Assembly: GCA_910589415.1 (NCBI GenBank)
Contig: OU342631.1
Coordinates: 18,724,001 to 18,788,000, forward strand
Direction: 5' to 3'
Length of the DNA: 64,000 bases
Source: Malachius bipustulatus
Taxonomy: Eukaryota; Arthropoda; Insecta; Coleoptera; Melyridae
Part shown: in pieces, positions 57,930 to 64,000 of the stretch
Position numbering within the stretch: position 1 is the first letter of the stretch
Layout: each line of letters begins with the position of its first letter
Program-made: the position numbers and the translations under genes
The notes under the pieces: generated by a model
What the model was told of the DNA's origin: nothing
What the model saw: only the letters and a program-made list of their open reading frames with translations
The model's database searches: none

Positions 57930-59990
57930 CTACTATTTCAGATGGTGTCGTTCAAAGAATTTTTATAGTTTTTGGGAATTTTTAGAATGTCAGTTTCAAA
58001 AGCAAATAATCTTCCATCCTGGAATGGTGTGATGAGAAATGACCTCGGAGTTGCCCTCCATATTGCATGGTCACAGTCTTTTGTAAAACAAGTATATAGA
58101 ATATCCTTTATTGACAATATCGCGATCGCGGTACCAGGGTGAGTCACATATTATCTGTACTTTCTGCTCAATTTCTGCTCCAATTAACAAATCACATATT
58201 CACAGGCGGTAGTTACCTTCGACAAATTACAAATTAATTAGGACATTATTTTCTCTATTTTAACTAGTTTTTCTTTTTCAATTTTTCTTTTATTTTTTTT
58301 ATTCTGAAGTAAGCAGGTGATGTTTTTTTTATTTTTTCAATTAAATATTTAATTTTGTTTTTTATTAATTTTTATAAATTAGAGAATTTTACAGGGTTTG
58401 ATCATTTTTAAGAGTTTTCCAACCGTTTTATTATTGTTATGTGAATATTTTTCAAATGCCGTAAGATGCTTTTATTTGAAAATCCAGGAAAATTCTCCTA
58501 TGATAATTCATAAATGATGAATCGCAGGGTTTAGGGAAAGAGGAAATTAGTGGCACGCTTCGTATTGTTTGCTTTCATCGACACCGTGATGAATTAAACC
58601 TTCCGTGAATTATGCAAATGATTATAAATTTAATATAACAAAAACGGTAAAATTACTCCCTAGATAAATGAACTAGGTAATAAATTAAGTTCTAAGATCA
58701 ATGTGCTCTAGTAAGCGTTTTTTTTTTTTAATATCAAATCAGTTTTGATAATAGCAATAATACATTTCCATATCTAAATTATAATTGTAATGACGCGGGA
58801 ACACTCTATTTTATTTAACAATTACTCTGATTGCATTGTCTCCTATCGTACGACTTGACATGACTTATCTTCGATCCGGTTCCAATCAAATGAGATGAGA
58901 AAAATCGATCCAATCACGTAATTTGCTCAGGTAATTTTCAAACATATCACGAAACGACTAGCCGACTTTTCATGATCAACGTTTTCGTTTTACATAACAC
59001 AAATAATCTGTTTTAATCCGAATCGTAAACTTTTGGATGCTTCTATCAACAAAGGTATGTTGTAATGTACATAATGTAACACGTGTACCCAAGTAGTAGT
59101 AGGAGAGTACCCCAGACACTTAATCTTTATTCAGAAAAACTATGGAGAGACCTGCATAGAAATAGTAAATACACGTGTAGTGTGTAGACTTAATTTGAAA
59201 TATCCGTAGTCTGTAGATATAAGATACCGGGTGATACTGATTTAGATACTGGGTGATACCCTTAAATTGACCCTTATTTTAAAGATATTTGAAATTTGTT
59301 ATATATGTCTATAATACTGTCTGTCCAAAAAATTTAGCAGAAATGGGAAACTTTTCCATTAGGTATCTATTTATTTTGAATTTTTTTTTACAATAGTTCC
59401 ATCATCTTTTCAAACCGAGCGCTTACCAAAATATAAACTTCTTGTGGTGGGAGGTTTGAATATGTGAAAATGGATAAGATTACAGGCTTTCCCAAAGATT
59501 AATAAAATAATTCTGAAAAGATGTCAAATGCGTAATGTGTACCTACGCAATTATTTTTGAAAAACAATTTTTTTTGTTCTGATGTGTTGCTTTATTAAAC
59601 GAACCATATAACCTCCAGTTTAACCTCCAAATTAGACTGCAATGGGGTATATCTACCATGAGAGTTTGGAAGGAAAAATCACGAGAAGTGCACAAACATA
59701 GCCGACTTTTTGACGAACTTGAATTGACTAATGCCTTTTAGGCTACATTCTGCTCTATTTGCTACGATAAATAAAACTGAATTTATATAGTCAGATAAAA
59801 AGAACCGATTTTCATTGTCTGCCCGAGTGAGCTTTAGAAAGAATATACATTTTATTATTTTTTCGAAAAAAATTATTTTTTTTACCGAATGACGTCATAA
59901 ACAAAAACCATTATATAAATAAAAAGTCATACTAACGTCATTTGAACTAACGGAAAAATTTTATAGATTTTTGGTTACATTGTTTTTTTT
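57930..59990. other. Mostly featureless DNA
   Basis: No gene is supported. A short segment at about 58540-58640, with ATTATGCAAATGATTATAAA, looks like regulatory DNA (POU-type ATGCAAAT). Degenerate ACCGGGTGATAC / ACTGGGTGATACC words near 59230-59265 recall element ends. Confidence 0.35.
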
Positions 59991-59994
59991 CAAT

Positions 59995-60370
59995 ACCGAA
60001 TGGCATGAACAAACAGTATGGCGGCCATAAAACAAAAACAAAAGTTGACTTTGAAACCTCTCGGCACTAGTCGGCTTTGAAAATTCTTGAAATGTCAAAT
60101 GGATAGCTCTTGACGACTTCTGTAAACCTGAAAAAAATAATAAATTTATTTTCCATAATAAAAAAGATATAGCTAAAATGAGAAATCTCGATTTTTTAAA
60201 GAATACTTCAGCAACGACTGAAGGTATCCTAAAATTCTTTGAATTCTAATCGGTATCTCCAAAAATATACACATGCAACTTTGCCCTAATTTAAAACCTT
60301 ACTTCTGTCATCTTAAGATAACCGACATCCCAAGCATTTTCGACTTATTAAAAGCGAGACACTCTGTATA
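59995..60370 (-). repeat. Single arm of the CACCATTGGGATCTC family
   Basis: On the minus strand it starts TACAGAGTGTCTCGC at 60370 and later contains GAGATTTCTCATTTTAGCTA, AGGTTTACAGAAGTCGTCAA, GAGCTATCCATTTGACATTT and TATGGCCGCCATACTG. The same blocks occur in the same order in 5909-6273 and in one arm of 45023-45597. Confidence 0.65.
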
Positions 60371-60379
60371 ATTATAAAA

Positions 60380-61095
60380 TAATTGTGACATATCGAATGA
60401 CTTATGTATTATTATGCAACACGCATAATACATACACACCTCTGACACATAAAGTGGTTATAATTTCATGTCAAGCTAATTCTATTCACTGTATACGCCC
60501 ATTATGTCTTAGTAGCGCGATCTCAGTAGTTGTATTGTACGATAATTTCAATGGACAAGATTTAAGGATATTGAAATAATGTAGGAATTTTTTTGTCATC
60601 CAAAGTGATCATTACCATTTTAATTTCCCATTGTTTAATTGACGCAGTAATTAAATTAATAACGCTACCTCTGCTGCTAAGTGCTAACTGTGAGTTTGAC
60701 CCAGTTTAGTACGTGTGTAATTGATACCAAGTGATCCCGTTCAAAGGTTAAACCATTTATAAACTTCTTTCTTTTCATGTCATTTGATTAATTTTTTGAC
60801 GTGTTTGTAAATATTTGCCACCGCCAGATGAGCACTTTAGTAATTGAATCATCTAAATATCTGCTCAGCGTGGATGGGTTATGTCAAGAAAATTATTTTT
60901 GTATTTAATAATCTTTCATATCGTGTGCTTGAAATGAGAGAAGAGTCTGCTGGTTTTATTTACTAATAATGTACCTTATTGAAAACATGACAAGATTTTT
61001 AATGCAATCTCTTTTTCTTCACTGTCATTAAGTTTGAAAATTGGCATAACATGATTGCTTGCGCTTAAAAAGTGAATATTTTCAAATAATCTAGA
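60380..61095. other. Nothing recognised
   Basis: AT-rich DNA without supported genes or repeats. Confidence 0.4.
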
Positions 61096-61099
61096 TCTG

Positions 61100-63060
61100 G
61101 AAACCCAAATATAAATCTCACAACCCTGAAAATTAACAAAGTATAAGTTTTACAATACTAGAGCCATGTTGCTCTGCGATGTAAAAGTTATTTTAATGGC
61201 AAGATAAGAGGTTCAAGCTTTAAAATAAACCAACAAGTAATTTATCTCCCTATTTTTAACACTCTTCAATAATGTTTTAAAATCATCCCATGCTTTTTGA
61301 TTTAAGATTTAAATGAAGAAACCGGCGATTGACCTGGATATAAGTCGATTATGTTCAAATAGAAGAACTCTCTAAATCTGGAACATTTCTATAAATCTGG
61401 TGACGTTGAAAGTGATTTAAAAATTTTTTAGTTATGCCGAGTGCCGTAAAAGTAAATAGTGAGATAAAGATGTTTCATGTTTTGTTCATATTTTGTAGAT
61501 AGGTGCCTACACATAATATTTTCAAATTCAGTTCGATTTCAAGTAGGTACCTAATTGGGTAAAAGCATGGAGGGGAGGGGTTATGCACTCCAAGCGACTA
61601 GGCCTTCAACTCCTTAAATACAGAATCATAATCGTAAATCTGGCAACGTTCAAAATTATCGAAAAATTTTCAAGAGTACTAGCTGGGCTGCCAAATCGTA
61701 TGTAATAGTTTATCTAAAGTAGGTAGCAAGACTTCCAACTGAATAAAAGTATGGAGGGAAGGGATTATTCACCCCAAGCGACTAGGCCTTCAACTCCTTA
61801 AATACAGAATCATAATCGTAAATTTGACAACGTCCAAAATTATCGGAAATGTTTAAAGAGTAGCTGTGTTGCCAAGTCATATGTAATAGTTCTGATTTTG
61901 TACCTACAGTGTCCCAGAAGGCATGTATCAAACGAAACCCAGTGGTAGGAGAGGGGTACATTGTTATCTACATTTGATGAAAAAAAATTGCGCTTCTTTT
62001 TTGTAAATAAACATGTACGCTAAAAATGTTTTGTTTTACAATTATTAATAATGTCTTATTCTTGCAGTTGTTATTTTGAAATTGTTCTTTGCATATTATA
62101 AAAGTTAAAGGCCATTTATCTTCGATTTTAGTGTTTTTTTTTTTAATCTAAAAAAAAATAATCCAAATTTAACATTTTCAACTAACTTTGGAAATTTTAA
62201 TTTTGAGTGGGCATAATCTAATCAACGTAACATTAGGCAATAAGGGCATGAAGCGTAGAGTTTTTCAGAGTAATGTTCACGTTTTCTGTACGTTAATGTT
62301 TGTTTTATGGTCACTCAATTATTGCGATGATTTTTTTGAAAACACTAGAATCGAAGGAAAATTGTGTCTAACTTTTATACAAAAGAAAAGAAACCTATTT
62401 TTTTTTAATCGAATGTAACAAATTTTTCAAAAACCATAAAATGGCGAATAATTTGAAAACCGTAAATAATCGGGCCACTGCTTATGGGATTTTTTTGTTT
62501 CAAATTATGTACCCCTTTTCCCTACCACTGAGTTTCGTCGTTTGATAAATGCCTTCTGGGACAGCCAGTATATATGTATTCATTATTTTTAGTTTATGAA
62601 CACCAATTTCAATTTATTTTTCAGTTAGGTATATTATTTTCAAGTGCAAAATTTTAAAATAAATGAAATGATTGTTGTAAGTCTTAACTACGTTCAAAAA
62701 TAGTTCAAAAATTAAAGTGCTGCTGTGTTGCCAAGTGATGTAAAAGTTCTTATTTTGTGGTAAGAAATGTGATCCTAGCTTCATCTTTTGTCTTATTTTC
62801 TCAATAAATTAACACCAGTTTTCAATATTTTTTGTAATATTTTCAATTCCAGTTGTACATATAAGTACAATATTTTCGAATACAAATCTAAACCTATATG
62901 GAAGGATTATCTTAAGCCTGGCAACACTGAAAATTGGATGAAAATGTATCAAATTTCTGGTTATATTGCCAAATCATGATTGTAATGGTTCGGGTTCATG
63001 TTTTTTTTTTAGTAGCAACGAAAACGGTTATTCTAAGTCTGGCAAAGCTTAAAAGAACTG
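61100..63060 (+). repeat. Old tandem array with GGCAACGTT..TTGCCAA units
   Basis: Two adjacent units at about 61561 and 61745 (184 bp apart) are clear duplicates: both hold CCAAGCGACTAGGCCTTCAA, CTCCTTAAATACAGAATCAT and a TGCCAA.TC.TATGTAATAG end. More diverged units with TCTGG.AACGTT-like starts and TTGCCAA-like ends occur near 61120, 61398, 62690, 62918 and 63038. The element at 61905-62570 splits the array. The family resembles that at 42780-43400. Confidence 0.6.
61905..62570. mobile_element. 666-bp element with TACAGTGTCCCAGAAGGC ends
   Basis: TACAGTGTCCCAGAAGGCAT and TATCAAACGAAACCCAGTGG at the left pair with the complement at the right (TTTCGTCGTTTGATAAATGC, CTTCTGGGACAGCCAGTA). The arms pair for about 80-90 bp, ending near GGGGTACAT, and the interior does not pair. 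The ends are a variant of TACAGGGTGTCCC. It sits inside the 61100-63060 array. The 76-codon interior frame (62188-62418) has no recognised motif. Confidence 0.8.
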
Positions 63061-63064
63061 AAGT

Positions 63065-64000
63065 TTAATTTTTTCTCTCGGTTGCTAAGAGAAATACCTA
63101 ATTGATTTATTTTTTGTCAGCCTCCTCTCTAGATCGCTTTTTTTTCACTTTTTCTTATTTACCTATTTTTGTTTTATTTGTCCATTTATTTTTTTTACCC
63201 TGGCATGCTTTTATAAATGAGACCGTTTGTTCCAATCGTGAGTTCTCGCAAAAAACTTCAAATCTTGTCTGAGGCTATCATTATAAAATACCATCTGACT
63301 GAAAGTTTGATTTAATTTAATTAGTTGTTTTAGTCCCTGCAACTTTCTTTTCAAGTAATTTTTGAGGGGTTGGATGTAGGTCTGTTTTTACTTTTTTATT
63401 CTCAAGAAAGAGATTGTGATATTTTTTAATGGGAAAAAGCTTATAAGCTTGAAGTAAAACGAAACTTTCTACCTTAAGGTAGCCAGATACAATCTTACGA
63501 AATTGGAAAGAGTTTCTACCATCAATTTTTTTTATGCAAAAAAATATCCTCAAGCAAAATGGCCAAACTGGAAATTAATCCCTACGTAAATTTTATTTTT
63601 GTAGTGCAATTTTTTTTAAATACTTTTGAGAGATTTACATACTTTTCTCTTCCAATTTTCATATAATGTTTCGTTTTCAAATTTGTTGAAGCTGTAGCAA
63701 GTTGTAGCGTTTGCGTGAAGGCCAAAAAGTTTCTTTACTTTTTACGTCTTCATAAATTAAATTATAACCTCTTCTCACCAACTTTTTGCAAGCATTAATG
63801 ATGAAATAATTTAAAAAAAATGTCATTTTTGTGTGGGAAACAAAAATAACTTTTCGTAGTCTCTTAGAAAAATTTCTTTCGTGAAAAGTCAGTTCGTTCT
63901 TGGATCATTTTGTGAGTTAAAAAAAAGTTCACTTTGTTTTTTTTATAATTTTTTCAGTAAAGAAACTTTTGATGGAATAATTTTTTGTCGAATTTTACTT
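63065..64000. other. Nothing recognised
   Basis: T-rich and AT-rich DNA without supported genes. The minus frame at 63317-63553 has no motif and ordinary composition. Confidence 0.4.

Overview
This window looks like a stretch of an AT-rich insect (at least arthropod) nuclear genome. The evidence is indirect: short host exons with GT..AG borders, non-LTR retrotransposon relics of Jockey-like and RNase H-bearing types, a DUF4780-like LINE ORF1, a MADF-domain relic inside a Harbinger-like element, tRNA-derived SINEs, and many inverted-repeat elements ending in TACAGGGTG. Nothing bacterial is present: no operons, no rRNA, no CRISPR, no long intact ORF. I cannot name the species. Almost all short open frames in the window are chance frames or frames inside repeats.

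Layout. Positions 1-4100 hold one convincing host exon (1387-1575) between two minus-strand LINE relics (about 385-1150 and 2872-3780) and a SINE. Positions 4200-8500 are repeat-derived: a 1-kb inverted repeat, single-arm TACAGG elements, a diverged duplication and a 384-bp inverted repeat. Positions 8551-14517 are a satellite array of about 9.7 nearly identical 618-bp units. Positions 14500-27200 are mostly featureless AT-rich DNA (probably intron or intergenic) carrying MITE-like palindromes, an 876-bp hairpin element (19160-20035) and a palindrome whose two arms carry hammerhead-ribozyme-like cores (20935-21275). A Harbinger-like element with a broken MADF gene (27239-28050) lies next to a candidate promoter and first exon on the minus strand (28106-28256).

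Positions 29200-31600 hold a nested inverted repeat of about 254-bp units. Positions 34100-35030 hold a second RNase H LINE relic. Positions 36900-47200 alternate between inverted-repeat elements and old tandem arrays of about 180-225 bp that share a TTGCCA/TTGGCAA core. A GC-rich island (47500-47760) is a possible 5' exon or promoter. Positions 50600-57900 carry five more inverted repeats, a SINE and an RT (YADD) relic. Positions 61100-63060 are another old tandem array split by an inverted repeat.

The dominant theme is inverted repeats: about twenty are visible, from 59 bp to 1.25 kb, at least six of them sharing TACAGG-like ends. The long-armed ones would fold into double-stranded RNA if transcribed. 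Together with the 618-bp satellite and the hammerhead-like motifs they are the most interesting content. All coordinates of repeats were judged by eye and may be off by a few bases.
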